DNA from: Atherix ibis
Taxonomy: Eukaryota; Arthropoda; Insecta; Diptera; Athericidae
Assembly: GCA_958298945.1 (NCBI GenBank)
Contig: OY282606.1
Span: forward strand, 41,925,920-41,989,919
DNA: 64,000 nucleotides
Reading direction: 5' to 3'
Shown here: positions 1 through 10,621 of the stretch, in pieces
Layout of the letters: each line of letters starts with the position of its first letter
Numbering within the stretch: position 1 is the first letter of the stretch
Translations under genes and position numbers: made by a program
Notes under the pieces: model-generated
Database searches by the model: none
Told to the model about the DNA's origin: nothing
What the model saw: the letters and a program-made list of their open reading frames with translations, nothing else

Positions 1-1536
1 GCCAGAAAATCGAAAAATACTTTATTTCAAAGAATTAGAAAAATTAAACGTTCTTATAAGAAATTTCAAAATAAGTACGAATTATTTTATGAGAAATAAT
101 GGCTTAGTCTAATTTTTTTCAAAACGTTCCTAACACAATATTTAAATTATAATAAAATATTACAAATTAAAAAATTACATAAAATAAATAAATATTATTA
201 TTATCGTTATTAACCATATTGTAAAAAGATAAATACAAGACTCTCATTACAAACAAAAAAAGACAAAAGTGTTAAAAATGTATAGATACGAAAGCATTTT
301 CAATATTGACTGATACCTCCTACAGTATAAATAATAGTTTAAAAAAGACAAACATGTGTAACAATAGTAGATCCTTTATTCATTTTTTATTAATCAATCA
401 CTTTTTACTGGTTAAAAAAGATACACAATAATTATTTTGATTTTTTTATATTTGTTCAAATTTTCTATTATTAATAAATTATTAGAAATAATTCATAAAT
501 TAAAAAAAAAACTTGCTAATTATTAATACTCTCTTTCATATTTAAATTGGCAATATTTTTATACAAATATTTTGCAAATTTCGATTTGAATTATTTGCAA
601 TATTCTTTTTTTTCTTAAATAATTATATTAGTTCAAGATCAAGAGTTTTATAGTAATATGAAATTTAAACAATTGTATAGTTAAAAAAATGCACGTACTA
701 TCTCTATCTATGTCTCTAATGAACTGATATCTTTATTTCTATGTAAATATATATTGTATGATGTAATGGAATAATTATTATTAGAGGGAAATTTAAGAAA
801 TAAACAAGAAAAAAAATTAATAAATTCTGAAAATATTTGATATTATAGTTAACTTATTAATATATAAGAATAAATAATTTTAAGATATTAGTAAAAGGAA
901 GTTTTTGTTAAAAAGTTTTTAACAAAGTAAAATTATAAAAAATAAATTAAAATAAATACGACGATTATCACAGAAAGCATTAATTTGAAATGTAATGTTA
1001 ATTTTAAAAAAATAATATTTATTAATTAGTTAAAAATTTATTTAAAAAAAAACAAGTTGTCAACAAACAAAAAAAAACTACAATTAAGTAAAAAAGTTAA
1101 ATGAATGGACATTTTAATGATTTTAAATATACGCCCTTATATTAAAGGTGATCTCTATTAATTAAATAACGTATATTATATATATATACAATATAAATAT
1201 ATGTTTTAATCGAAATATATAATAAGCTATTTTTGTAAATAAGTAGTTCTTACGTTAATATGCGATTAGAAATTGTATTCGTATTTCGTCTTTTGCTACT
1301 ATAAAGGCAGACATAGTTTGTTCTCAATTCGATTTACTACGATTAATAAAAAATATGTAGAACGTTATAGTTTTTATTTAATTTTTATTATGTTCGACTT
1401 TTTTTGTACTCTCTATTTATTATTTTTATATTGATTTTGTCATATATTTTAGTCATTTATTAATATATAAAAATTGTAAATAATTTCTAGTTAATAAATT
1501 ATGTTAATATACATTTGTGAGTTTGTTTGTATGCAA
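1..1536. other. AT-rich stretch without a recognised gene
   Basis: The sequence is extremely AT-rich with many short A and T runs and stop codons in every frame. I see no open frame longer than a few dozen codons, no transposase or reverse-transcriptase motif and no clear terminal repeats. Confidence 0.6.
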
Positions 1537-1779
1537 GGTCCCTTAGACATTAGCCAGGGGTCTTTTTGATAGCACCACAATCTTGAGGCCATTTGGCGAC
1601 CACAAGTATCATGTGAGTGGACATTACCAGTTTCCTAAATGAAGCTGGTCGGTTGGAACAATTAGAGTTAGTTAAATTTTTTTTGGAGAATGTTAATATG
1701 TTTGATCAGGTTAAAAAGTGGACTTGGAAATAAAATTATTGGAACTAGGAAGTCCACAATGAAAGGAATCCTGTCCTTT

Positions 1780-1915
1780 CTTAGTTTGCTGACATTCTTA
1801 GTTTGCTGACATTCTTAGTTTGCTGACATTCTTAGTTTGCTGATATTCTTAGTTTGCTGACATTCTTAATTTGCTGTCATTTTTAGTTTGCTGACATTCT
1901 TAGTTTTCTGACATT
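1780..1915. repeat. 17-bp tandem repeat, eight copies
   Basis: Eight head-to-tail units of cttagtttgctgacatt lie at 1780, 1797, 1814, 1831, 1848, 1865, 1882 and 1899. Units 1-3 and 5 are identical, and the others differ by one to three bases. There are no spacers, so this is a minisatellite and not a CRISPR array. No gene flanks it directly. Confidence 0.95.
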
Positions 1916-2460
1916 CGCTCAAAATGTGTGGAATTGTTAGTATAACGTCAAAGGATTGAATTGGCAGATAGGACCAGTATCGTTTCCAAAAATAAAGTTA
2001 TGATTGAGAGCAGTATACCCTATCCAAATTCTGACCAGTTTTAATGTCCAGAAATTCGATAAAGATGTTAAGTAGACTGGTTTGTTGGTACTTGGCCAAT
2101 GAGATACTTTTGGTTTTTTAATATTATTATAAACAATAAAACTAATTTATAATATATTGCATTTAATATTATTATTATAAAAACTTATCAAAATTATTAA
2201 GTAATTGTACTATTGTAGTAGTTTCTTATTTTAATAATTGACGCAATGTGAGAAGTGTCAATAAGTCATTGCAAAGGTATTGTGATTTTATGTTAAGTTA
2301 GCGCGTATTACTGATGAGTGCTATCGTACGACTGACTGTGCAACGCACATTTATTGCCATGGTGCTCAGCTGTGTACAAGTGAATGCTAATGTGTATGTG
2401 TAGTATGCATTATGTGTGCATGTTTGTATGACTGTTTGTATATGAATGTTTAGTTTTTAA

Positions 2461-2623
2461 ATCCAATTGCCACATACTCCCGCACCAGTGGCTTGCTCAC
2501 GTTAAAAAGTGAACGAATCTGTTCGGTGGACGAATAATTCTCCCCGAACGGGTTTGTTTTGGAAAAGAATCTTTGGAAAGCTTAGTGTCTAAGGTAAATA
2601 TTTTTATCCAATTGCCACATACT
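2461..2623. repeat. 18-bp direct repeat pair
   Basis: The string atccaattgccacatact occurs at 2461-2478 and again at 2606-2623, each preceded by a short T run. The 127 bp between them are less AT-rich than the surroundings. The pair could be the flanks of a small insertion or a local duplication. No inverted repeats were seen at the edges. Confidence 0.8.
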
Positions 2624-2719
2624 AGCTGTATTCCATTGGATCAATTTTGGTACTCGCAAGTACTTGTGAAAAATTTACTGACAGCAGTAAAATATAACCT
2701 CAAAATAGTCAACAATAAT

Positions 2720-2776
2720 ACTGAGTTTACTCACACATAAACAATAAAAACTGAGTTTATTCACACATAAATAATA
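2720..2776. repeat. Two-unit tandem repeat, 30-bp period
   Basis: Two adjacent units beginning actgagttta or actgagttta-like bases and containing cacacataaa start at 2720 and 2750. They differ at a few positions. This is a simple local duplication with no coding content. Confidence 0.75.
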
Positions 2777-2925
2777 CTGACAAAAATATTACTCTTCAAC
2801 ATAACCAACGAACCCGCTAAGCCATCTATTTCCAGTTCGGGAACTAAAATCCCCCTACCATAAATTGTATGCGTAACTACAAAAGCGAAGTACTCATTTG
2901 TTCAAGGTGAAGTAGATGATGACAG

Positions 2926-3395
2926 CTACAACTTCTCGAGAGTAGCAAAATTTTCCCAATGGAATACAGCTATTAAAAAGCTTTCATTGTTACTCCAGTC
3001 TGTATTTATACACATGTTTGAAAATTCTGCTAATAGGCGATTCATATTAGGGATAGCTGAGCGCACAGGACGCCGGAGAGCTTCTACGGCCATTATTTTG
3101 ACTTTCCTATTTTTGAGTAGGATGTGTCGAATCTCGTTGAGAACAGGATCATTCAATGGGTCGCTCTAAAAGCGTTGAAAGCGACTTTGTCGTCAGTAAA
3201 AATGATGATACTCCGTTGATTGGTGTAACCGACAGCAATGTCAACACCCGCCTTTATAACCCATAGCTTTCCATAATATGGAGCTGCCCTATATGAACAG
3301 ACTCCACAATGTAGATCACGGATTTGGGTTCCATTAACCTCAATAACTGCACAAGAAATTATATTAAGGTCGGTCGCCGCATACATGAAGTACAC
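2926..3395 (-). pseudogene. RNase H-like remnant of a non-LTR retrotransposon
   Basis: Two consecutive minus-strand open frames (3395-3153, then 3156-2926) resemble the RNase H domain of LINE pol proteins. The first contains KLWVIKAGVDIA followed by RSIIIFTDDKVAFNAF, matching the usual helix and the strand with its conserved acidic residue. The second begins LNEIRHILLKNRKVKIM, resembling the segment before the WVPGH motif, which is not recognisable here. No reverse transcriptase was found next to it. The assignment rests on motif resemblance only, and the second frame may be fortuitous beyond its first 20 residues. Confidence 0.4.
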
Positions 3396-3486
3396 ATTCT
3401 TCGAGCCAACCTACCTGTTCGAAAAAAAGTTGGCTGTAAGTAGGAAGGATCGGTCAAAGCCTTCTTAAACTTGTTTAGGGACGTAT

Positions 3487-3545
3487 ATATTCTCAACACT
3501 GCTGCCAACCACTGCTATGCACTACTGATATTCTCAACACTGCTG
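3487..3545. repeat. 18-bp direct repeat
   Basis: The string atattctcaacactgctg occurs at 3487-3504 and 3528-3545, 41 bp apart. It looks like a small tandem duplication. Confidence 0.8.
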
Positions 3546-3559
3546 TGAGTATTTGTTTT

Positions 3560-5419
3560 CCTAACACTTTATTGAAAATTGTATTTTATTTGAACTATTA
3601 TTTCCTGTAATTATAAATACATATAAATATATTATTTTAAATAAGTAATGTATAAAATTTTTGGCTAAATTTAAGACAAAGGAAAAATTTACTCTCTAAT
3701 ATAATACGTCATTGTTGATTATATTAAAGAATTATGCAATATAATATTCAAATATTTTTTATATCTATATTTATAAAAATGAAGTATTCTTTACAGTAAA
3801 AGAGTTTTAATATTTGAAATAAACTGTGATCATCTCATACATGCGAAGTAAATTTTCATTACAAAAGCATTACAGAAGGTTACAATCGATAGGCAAGCTT
3901 ACATCCTATGGAGAGACTTTTGAAGGCGAGCAAACATTTTAATGACATCGCATAAGAAGAAGAAAAAGACTCGCTCAAATGTCAAAATTCGGGTTGCTGA
4001 GTTGGCCTGTGTAGGATGTGAATTTTTTATTTACAATTTTATAGAATTAAATAATTTAACATAATATGCATACATATTAAATAAAATTTAATATTTTCTA
4101 GGAAATATATGTATGCACATTTGGAATATTTGGATTAGTTAGTTTAACTTTGTGAATGTTTTGTAATATTTACTAGATAACTTATTTTCATTAAAAAAAA
4201 ATTATAAAAATTTATAACAGATGCGCTTTTTTTTTTGTGGTAATTATTTAGTAAAATTGTAAAGAAATATTTTATGCCATTTAAACAGCGAGATTCTAAT
4301 TTCAATGTCAAATTCAGTAGATGCTTCCAGTTCTTATTCCCATTTCATTCTGACTTTGTTTGCTTTAAACCGACCAATCAAACACATGATATAGAAACGT
4401 GCACAGTTAATTTTCTCTTTCCATCTGGTACAAAACAACTGGTCGGTACTCTCATTCTCATTATACTTGATTCAAAACAAGTTTTGACATTCAGAACCAC
4501 TCACACATGCTAATAAATGACATGTGTATTCCACAGAACAGCTGATTAAGTCAATCGATTTCGTCGACCTCCTACTTTGATGAATTACTGGACTCCTGTT
4601 GTAATTCTGTGGCTCGGATTTAGTGTTTTTTACCCGAATTTGTTGCAGAATTCCATGAAACATGTCAGATGTTGACAACCTCCGTCATGTTTAGCAATAT
4701 TTTTAGTTGCTAGCGGCATTTTTTTCAAAGTTGATCAAATCATTCGCGCGCAAGAACATGAAAACAGATATTTTTCTTTACACTTTTTCAATTTTTTTTA
4801 TATTAGCTCTAAAAAGAACAGTTTTTCTCTATTCTCTAATGATTTAATTATTCCTAAACTTAAACAGCACCGCTCACAATTTATATTATTTTGTTTTTTT
4901 ATTTTCTTTGCTGATTCAGAAAAAAAATATGTAAAATACATATTTTTACACTTAATTTGAAATAGTGTAAATGCATACAAACGCTTCTAAAAACTAAATA
5001 TAAATTAGAAGAGTAATAAGAAGATTTCAACTTTTTACTTTTTATTAATTACTAATTAAAAGCATTCATTTTTTATGGATACAATTTGTAACAAAATTAA
5101 AAACCATCACTTGTTAATATAGATTGATTGATATTTTTAATTATGATTCAATAATTCACTCTACAGTATATTTAATTAAATTGGACGTAAAATATTCAAA
5201 GTTTAATATACAGAAAATTGTATGTTAGAGAAAATTTAAAATTTTTAAGAATTTTAAGTATTATCATTCTTTTTTTTTACACACCATAAGTTGAATTTAA
5301 AAAAAAAAAAAACTAAATTACTGTTAAAATACCTTAAACTGACTACTAAAAAAACGAGTCGATTCTTATACATATACAAATAAACATTCGATAAAAAGAT
5401 AATTTAAGAAAAAATATTT
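3560..5419. other. AT-rich stretch without a recognised gene
   Basis: This lies 3' of the SNIP1 coding sequence. Around 4530-4760 the composition is less AT-rich, and a 68-codon minus frame (4678-4472) is open there, but I recognise nothing in it. Part of the stretch may hold SNIP1 3' UTR. No AATAAA on the minus strand was found immediately after the stop codon. Confidence 0.5.
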
Positions 5420-6987
5420 TTATAGCGTCTGCTGTTCGGAATTCGGCTCCTGTTTAATTTCAATTTCTGTCTCTTCAGTGATTATTACATCGTCGTCCAT
5501 ATGTTCCTCTTTGCTGTTTTCGTGCAACAAAACGTACTCTCGTGAGCTGAATCCAAATTTAATGACGTCCTTTTCAATTAGTTCGACATATTTGGATGAT
5601 TCAATAGGTTTATTATTGAGGAACGTTCCGTTAGCCGATTGCAAATCGATTACGTACGGTCGGACGCGCTTACCCACGGTGCCATCATCTCGATTGAATT
5701 GTACCAAACGGTACTGGAGAGCTGCATGTTGCTTCGAGCACGATGGATGATCAATCGGCAAATCGCACACTTTGCGATCGCGTCCAATTAGATAACAGCT
5801 CTGCCGATGTATGAACATGGTTGGCAGAGCCGTCTCACCCTTGAAAGGATATAGCCGCCATCGCCGCTTAGGTTTACGTGCTTCTGGTGGCTCAGCATAT
5901 TTAATAATAATGCCGTTTACTTTGTTGGTATCTTCCGTAAGTTTGCCGCTTAATCCAAAATTAGGTTTTTCCTTTTCAACAGGTGACGTTTGTTCATTTC
6001 CCTTTTCATCCGAATTTCGCTTACCCCACGCATAGTCCTTGTTATCCTCACCACCTCTTCTAGGAAATTTTTTCGATCGTCTTGGACTGCGGCTCCTACT
6101 TTGTCTTCATTTTAATAAAACAGAAGAAATATAAAATTAGAATTTGTGGAAATTAATAAAAGGTAAAATCAGTTGAAATACTTGCGATCTCGCCTACGTT
6201 CTTGGAATTGATTTCGATCGTTGGTTCGGTAGTTGCGTCTCTTATCCTCTCTGTCGTGTCTCGGTCTTTCTTCTCGATCACGCTCGACCTTAACGTTTCT
6301 CTCACGCACTAACTTTTGCTCCCCCCTCTCCCTACCATAATTCATTCCCCGATTTCGTTCTAGATCTTTGCCTGGTCTGCCATCACCCCTACTCTTATCA
6401 ACGTTTCTTCTGTCGGAAGGGTTTCGTCTATTGTTACTATTAGATTTTGGTGAATTTCGATCATTCTCACGGGGTGGAATCCTATTGCTGCGATTGTTTT
6501 GTTCGTATTGATCTCGTTTCCTTTGCCGGGCATACCGTTCCTCATTCTCCTCCTCGACTGGACTATCCCACTTAGACCGATTGTTAATGCCACTACCTTC
6601 CGGCTCCCTTTCCGGCCGCCTACCTTCGTTATTACGTCTGTCTTCTCTTATTCCTTTATTTTTGATATTTTGTTGCTCCACAACTGTATTTTCAATGTCT
6701 GCATTTTTACCGCCATTCTCGGTCTTTGAGGATTTTTCGACTTTTTGCCGAATTTTTTTTATCTTTTTCTCCCGTTCTGGACTCGATTCTGATGAAGATG
6801 ATGACGAAGATGAGGTACTGGATACTTGCGCACGATGTTTTCCTTTACTATTCCCCTTTTTCTTTCGTTTTTTCGCTTTTTCCTCTTCAGTAGTACTATC
6901 ACTGGAACTTGAGCTATCATCATCGACTGTATCCGAACTACTTTCAGAATCATGGCTTTTGCGGCGTGATTTTTTAGATTTTGCCAT
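5420..6987 (-). CDS. Snip1: SNIP1 (Smad nuclear-interacting protein 1), FHA-domain splicing factor, two exons
   Basis: This is a nuclear RNA-processing protein. SNIP1 and its yeast relative Pml1 belong to the RES complex of the activated spliceosome, where the FHA domain binds a partner. Exon 1 is 6987-6182 and exon 2 is 6104-5420, joined in frame to give 496 residues. Residues 1-110 are Ser/Glu/Lys-rich (RRKSHDSESSSD; a serine run), and 110-290 are Arg-rich with RS dipeptides. The conserved core begins near KYAEPPEARKPKRRWRLYPF. The FHA domain spans about residues 373-462, with the hallmarks LIGRDRKVCDLPIDHPSCSK, QHAALQYR and SANGTFLNN, then KFGFSSREYVLLHE. The tail is acidic. The start at 6987 gives the longest frame and opens with MAKSKKSRRKS. 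No lesion is visible, and the conserved part is confidently recognised. The N-terminal start is the likeliest choice, not proven. The human protein is shorter (about 396 residues), the extra length lying in the disordered N-terminus. Confidence 0.93.
6105..6181 (-). other. Snip1: SNIP1 intron (77 bp)
   Basis: On the minus strand the donor reads AA|GTATTT with its first intron base at 6181, and the acceptor reads ATGAAG|ACAAAG with exon 2 from 6104. The tract before the acceptor is pyrimidine-rich (atttcttctgtttt). Reading straight through reaches a TGA at 6171-6169, whereas splicing joins exon 1 in phase to the KYAEPPEARKP core. A second AG six bases further on would also keep the frame, removing two residues and altering one. 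Confidence 0.8.
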
Positions 6988-8124
6988 TATAAATTGTAAA
7001 TTATATTTAAATAAGTCTTTTAATAATTAATTTATTATATTATATAGCCTCATTGAAATGCATCAGTTTGATATTAAAAACATAAAATTATTGTAAATTC
7101 AGCAATACCACAATTTTAATTAAACAACGGTACGAGGCAAAATTGAAATGTCAAAACTCAAAACAAAACAGGGTTAAATTTAGTGCTACCAGCTATAAAA
7201 TCTGTTATTGCGCCATCTGTTATTGAATAGAATAGTTAAAGAATATTTTTTTAAACCTGCCAATTGTTTATAATATGTTTTCATTAATAATATGGAAAAT
7301 ATTTAAAAAAATTGTTAATTTTAAAATAAAATAAAATTTAGAATTTTAATATTTAAGTAAGTAACAATATTATAACTTTTTAATTATACTTGCTCTAATT
7401 TCAAATTTAACTAGCCCAGGTATTGTCCATGTAGCGGCCAACTCGCCAATTAGGGTTTTGGACCCATAACAATTTAACCTCACTTCTGTATATTTCATGC
7501 ACTCTAAATTCTAGACAACATAAATTCTGTAAATTTCAAAATAATGCAAAATTGAAATAAAAATATTTTTTTTTCAATTTTCGGTCATGTGGAACTGCCC
7601 GGTCTCATTATGGCACGAGGAGAGATCATAATGCACACTATTCTACCCCACGATAAAGGACAATGATTCAAAAGATGATTTCCAATATACAATAACAAAT
7701 ATTGCTTTATAATAAAAAAGTATTATTAATATTTTAATACTATGTGTATTAACGTAGACGTTTTCCTCGCTTTTCTAGCCTTTTTCAATTTGAATAACAC
7801 CAAAGGGGAATATTTTTAATTAACATTTAATTTATGTTCTTTACTAAAAAAGTCCATGTCACTTAAAGTGTAAATAACATTTTTAAATTGATTTCGAATT
7901 TGATTTTCCCAAAAATTAAAGCTTGCTAACTTGTGTCAAATTATGACTAAAAAAATTAATTTGGAAATTTTTAAGTGTATCTAAATGATTAAAAGTAATT
8001 TCAGGTAAACTGATTGTAAAGAGTTTTTGAATAAGAACTTGACAACTTTTTTTTATAAATATCTCGCAAACCATTTGAGATATATCAAAACTTTTATTAT
8101 TGACTTAAAGTACAATCAATGCAA
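6988..8124. other. Upstream region of SNIP1 and AT-rich spacer
   Basis: The first 200 bp must hold the SNIP1 5' UTR and promoter, but no TATA box or initiator stands out. Around 7410-7640 a less AT-rich patch carries no open frame I can name. From about 7900 to 8124 the sequence is probably the 3' flank or untranslated end of the rosa-like element B1. Confidence 0.4.
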
Positions 8125-8262
8125 TTATGAATGGAACTCGACGTCGGTCATATGTCCACCAAGGGCACGCTTGCAGCGGTCGATTCATTGAAGTCAATTT
8201 TCGATGACTCGGTCACACAATTATGGGAATGGCCGCTATTTCTCGTTCGATGTTGCTTCTTA

Positions 8263-9110
8263 CTTCATAAGAATCGAAGTACTGCTCAGCGAGCGCGTGG
8301 CCCATCGCCGAAAACAGGTGGTAGTCGGAAGGGGCCAGGTCTGGTGAATAAGCGGGGTGGAGTAGTACCTCCCAGTTGAGTGTCTCCAAGTAGTTTCGGA
8401 CCTTTTTTGACGTGTGCGATGGTGCGTTGTCGTGGAGAAAAATCTTTGTTGATAATCCGTCCTCGTTTTACGCAGAGCACGGTGCAATTTGTTCAGTTGT
8501 TGGTGGTAGCGGTGGGCATTGATAGTTTTACCAGGTTTCCTGCTGATCCCTCCAAACGCACTGCATCGTCTTCAGTCCGAAGCGATTTGGTCTTGGGGAA
8601 GATGTTGCTGGTTGGCCAGGATCAACCCACGATTTCTTGCATTTAGGATTCTCGAAATATATCCACTTTTTATCGCCTGTCATAATCCGATGCAGGAACG
8701 ACTTTCTTTTTTGTCTAGCGAGCAAGATTTCGCATGTGTTTTGTCGTCGCGCCATCTGCCTATCGTTCAATTTATGCGGCACCCATTTTCCGACCTTTTC
8801 AATCTTCTCCATGGCACGCAGACGCATGAAAATGGCTGCTTGAGTAACACCCAATTGCTCCGCGAGAATTTTTTGAGTGCAATTGATGGTCCTTAACCGT
8901 CCTAGGCCGATTTTCACGCTTTTTGTCCCACAAGTCCAAATTGCCGTTTTTGAACAAACGAAACCAATCTCGGCACATTGTTTCTGATATAGCACTATCA
9001 CCATAGGCCTCCATAAGCATTCGATATGATTCGGCAGGCGATTTCTTCAAATTGAAGCAGAAAAGAAGAGCTTCCCGCATACGCTCTTTTTCTGGCACAA
9101 AACTAGACAT
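8263..9110 (-). pseudogene. Mos1-like mariner transposase pseudogene (A1)
   Basis: It starts at ATG 9110 with MSSFVPEKERMREALLFCFN, the family's N-terminal helix-turn-helix region. A short deletion near 8865 removes the ALLDEDDTQ segment and shifts the frame. The next frame continues with GVTQAAIFMRLRAM and then TGDKKWIYFENPK (first catalytic Asp). Further shifts follow. The coding sequence ends abruptly at the codons for FDSYE, before the C-terminal WLDEWF segment. Confidence 0.85.
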
Positions 9111-9212
9111 GATTACCAAAGGAAAAATGTATGTTGTTGTACGCAATTGCTGACAATGTGCACTGATTAATGTTGACAGATGTCAAACTCATAAAAAAAA
9201 GTATGGTGTGCC

Positions 9213-10553
9213 CTTAGATTAAAGAATACCTGGATAGGCCCTGACCTTATATGTATACGCAATTTTCTGTTGGAATTCCTGGTTTTGCTATCCCGTTGTT
9301 GCCATTTCTCGCCGCTTGGCATAGCTTTGTTTAGATTTTTTTATGCAGACATGACACCCACTGTCATCTAGTTGTCGTAATACAAATTTATTGAATCGCA
9401 AAACCATAATTTATATTCATTTTAATTCAGTTATTGGAAACAAAAATACAATTTAAACACAACAATTGGCAATTTTTATTTTTTGTACAAACTTTTAATA
9501 TGAAATGGAATTCTATTTTAGGTTTTTATTCATTTCGTAAATATCATTCAAATATAAAGCGCCTCAGTATTGTAGACTTGCGGAGAGTTTGAAAACTTTA
9601 ATTCTCCATGAAAGGGGAGACTTAAGGGATAACTTTGTCATTTGTGAAGTTGTTATTGTGTGAGAAAGGAAAGTGAAGTTTAAAGTGTAATTTTAATATA
9701 TTTTGAAGTATTTACGAAAAAGTAAGTATTTTAATTTTTTATTCCAGAAAATGAAGTGTTTCGTTAATAAATGCTTCTCATACGAAGAAATGAGGAAACC
9801 GGGAATTTCTTTCTTTTGGTAAGTTGACATCTTTATTTTTGCTAAATAAAATAAGAAATACTTTATTTGTGATGTGCCTAAATGCCTTTTAGTGATTTAT
9901 TTTATTGAAAAAGTAGTAAAAAAGTGAAAAATTCGGCATTGAATAAATGTAAACAAATCCGATGTTGACAGTTCAATGTTTACCATAAAATAGTACAGTG
10001 CCGGTGTATATAAAGTGTGTGTAAGATAGTTTAAGGTACCGAATTTTTTTAATAGTGCAAAAAATACGTGAACTTCTATTAATTCTTAATTGTAAAAGTA
10101 AATGTTACGATCGTATATTTATATGTTAACTTTACAGGTTCCCACAAAATAAATGGTTGTGGGAAAAGTGGATTGTGGCAGCAGCATCCGGTATTCCCAA
10201 GAATAAATAATATACAGTGAAATAAATAAAATGAAAATACATAATAAATAAATAAATATTTAAAAAAAAATACTGTGTTTTATTGCATATTTACATCAAA
10301 CTAATTCCATCAAACAACAAGACCCGCAATATTAAAAAATCTGCTTCTTTACGAATAAATGCTATCATATATGAAAAATGGTTTCAAACGAACCGCTTCA
10401 ATCGCATACTGAACTTTTAATTTGGCCCCCAATGATTTACGCCATTTCTGTTGTATTGCATGTGTGTGCGTTCTACGAATGTATTGCAACAAAAATCCGA
10501 CAGAATTTTTGTGTAGAGGCCTATCCAGTTCTATTTTTGTGTAGAGGCCTAAG
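9213..10553. mobile_element. 1.34-kb insert, P-element/THAP-like and probably non-autonomous
   Basis: This stretch interrupts the 5' untranslated part of mariner A1. It is flanked by GGTGTGCC (9205-9212) and GGTGTGCT (10554-10561), a likely 7-8 bp target duplication. Both ends begin CTTAG when read inward, and both contain CTGGATAGGCC at about 20-30 bases, so the ends are partly inverted repeats. Near the right end TTTTGTGTAGAGGCCT is directly repeated (10507-10522 and 10535-10550). Its only recognisable gene is a two-exon half-THAP ORF. An 8-bp duplication and a THAP reading frame fit a P-like element, but the termini do not match the P element I know, so the class is inferred. Confidence 0.55.
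9751..10210 (+). CDS. Two-exon minigene encoding half of a THAP zinc finger (46 aa)
   Basis: Exon 1 (9751-9818) and exon 2 (10138-10210) join across a 319-bp intron with TTTTG|GTAAGT and TTTACAG|GTTCC splice sites. The product begins MKCFVNKCFSYEEM and, after the junction, has ISFFWFPQNKWLWEKW. This matches the first half of a THAP domain: C-x4-C, the FxxFP turn and the following Trp helix. It stops at PKNK with TAA, before the C-x2-H pair and AVPTIF motif, so it could not form a normal THAP zinc site. Several AATAAA signals follow the stop. It may be a relic of the 5' exons of a P-like transposase whose remainder was deleted. Whether it is transcribed is unknown. Confidence 0.5.
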
Positions 10554-10621
10554 GGTGTGCTTAATATGCTCACTCACGCCATCTATGACCAAACAGCGGA
10601 TTTAAGCTTGTACACCTGGTA

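Larger units (their letters stand above)
8263..10619 (-). mobile_element. Mos1-like mariner A1, 3'-truncated and carrying a nested insert
   Basis: This mauritiana-subfamily-type mariner inserted into B1. Its 5' end lies on the right: the inverted repeat (aagcttgtacacctgg) ends at 10619, followed by TA. Its sequence runs 10619-10554, is interrupted by the element at 9213-10553, and resumes at 9212-8263. The 3' end is cut off inside the transposase right at the TA of the B1 target, so about 150 bp plus the 3' inverted repeat are missing. Copies A2-A6 in this window give the comparison. Confidence 0.85.

Noticed and set aside
1780..1915. Possible CRISPR-like array
   Set aside because: The units are directly adjacent without spacers, and the context is eukaryotic.
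4472..4678. 68-codon minus frame as a host exon
   Set aside because: No motif was recognised, and no convincing splice-linked continuation or promoter was seen.
5811..6035. Plus frame over SNIP1 exon 2
   Set aside because: The minus strand here encodes the conserved SNIP1 core, so the plus frame is a shadow.
6581..7030. 149-codon plus-strand frame across SNIP1 exon 1
   Set aside because: It is the antisense of the Ser/Arg-rich coding region, with low-complexity Phe/Leu/Ser output and no family motif.
9722..9747. Possible short intron just before the half-THAP ATG
   Set aside because: A GTAAGT and an AG are present, but 26 bp is too short for a spliceosomal intron.
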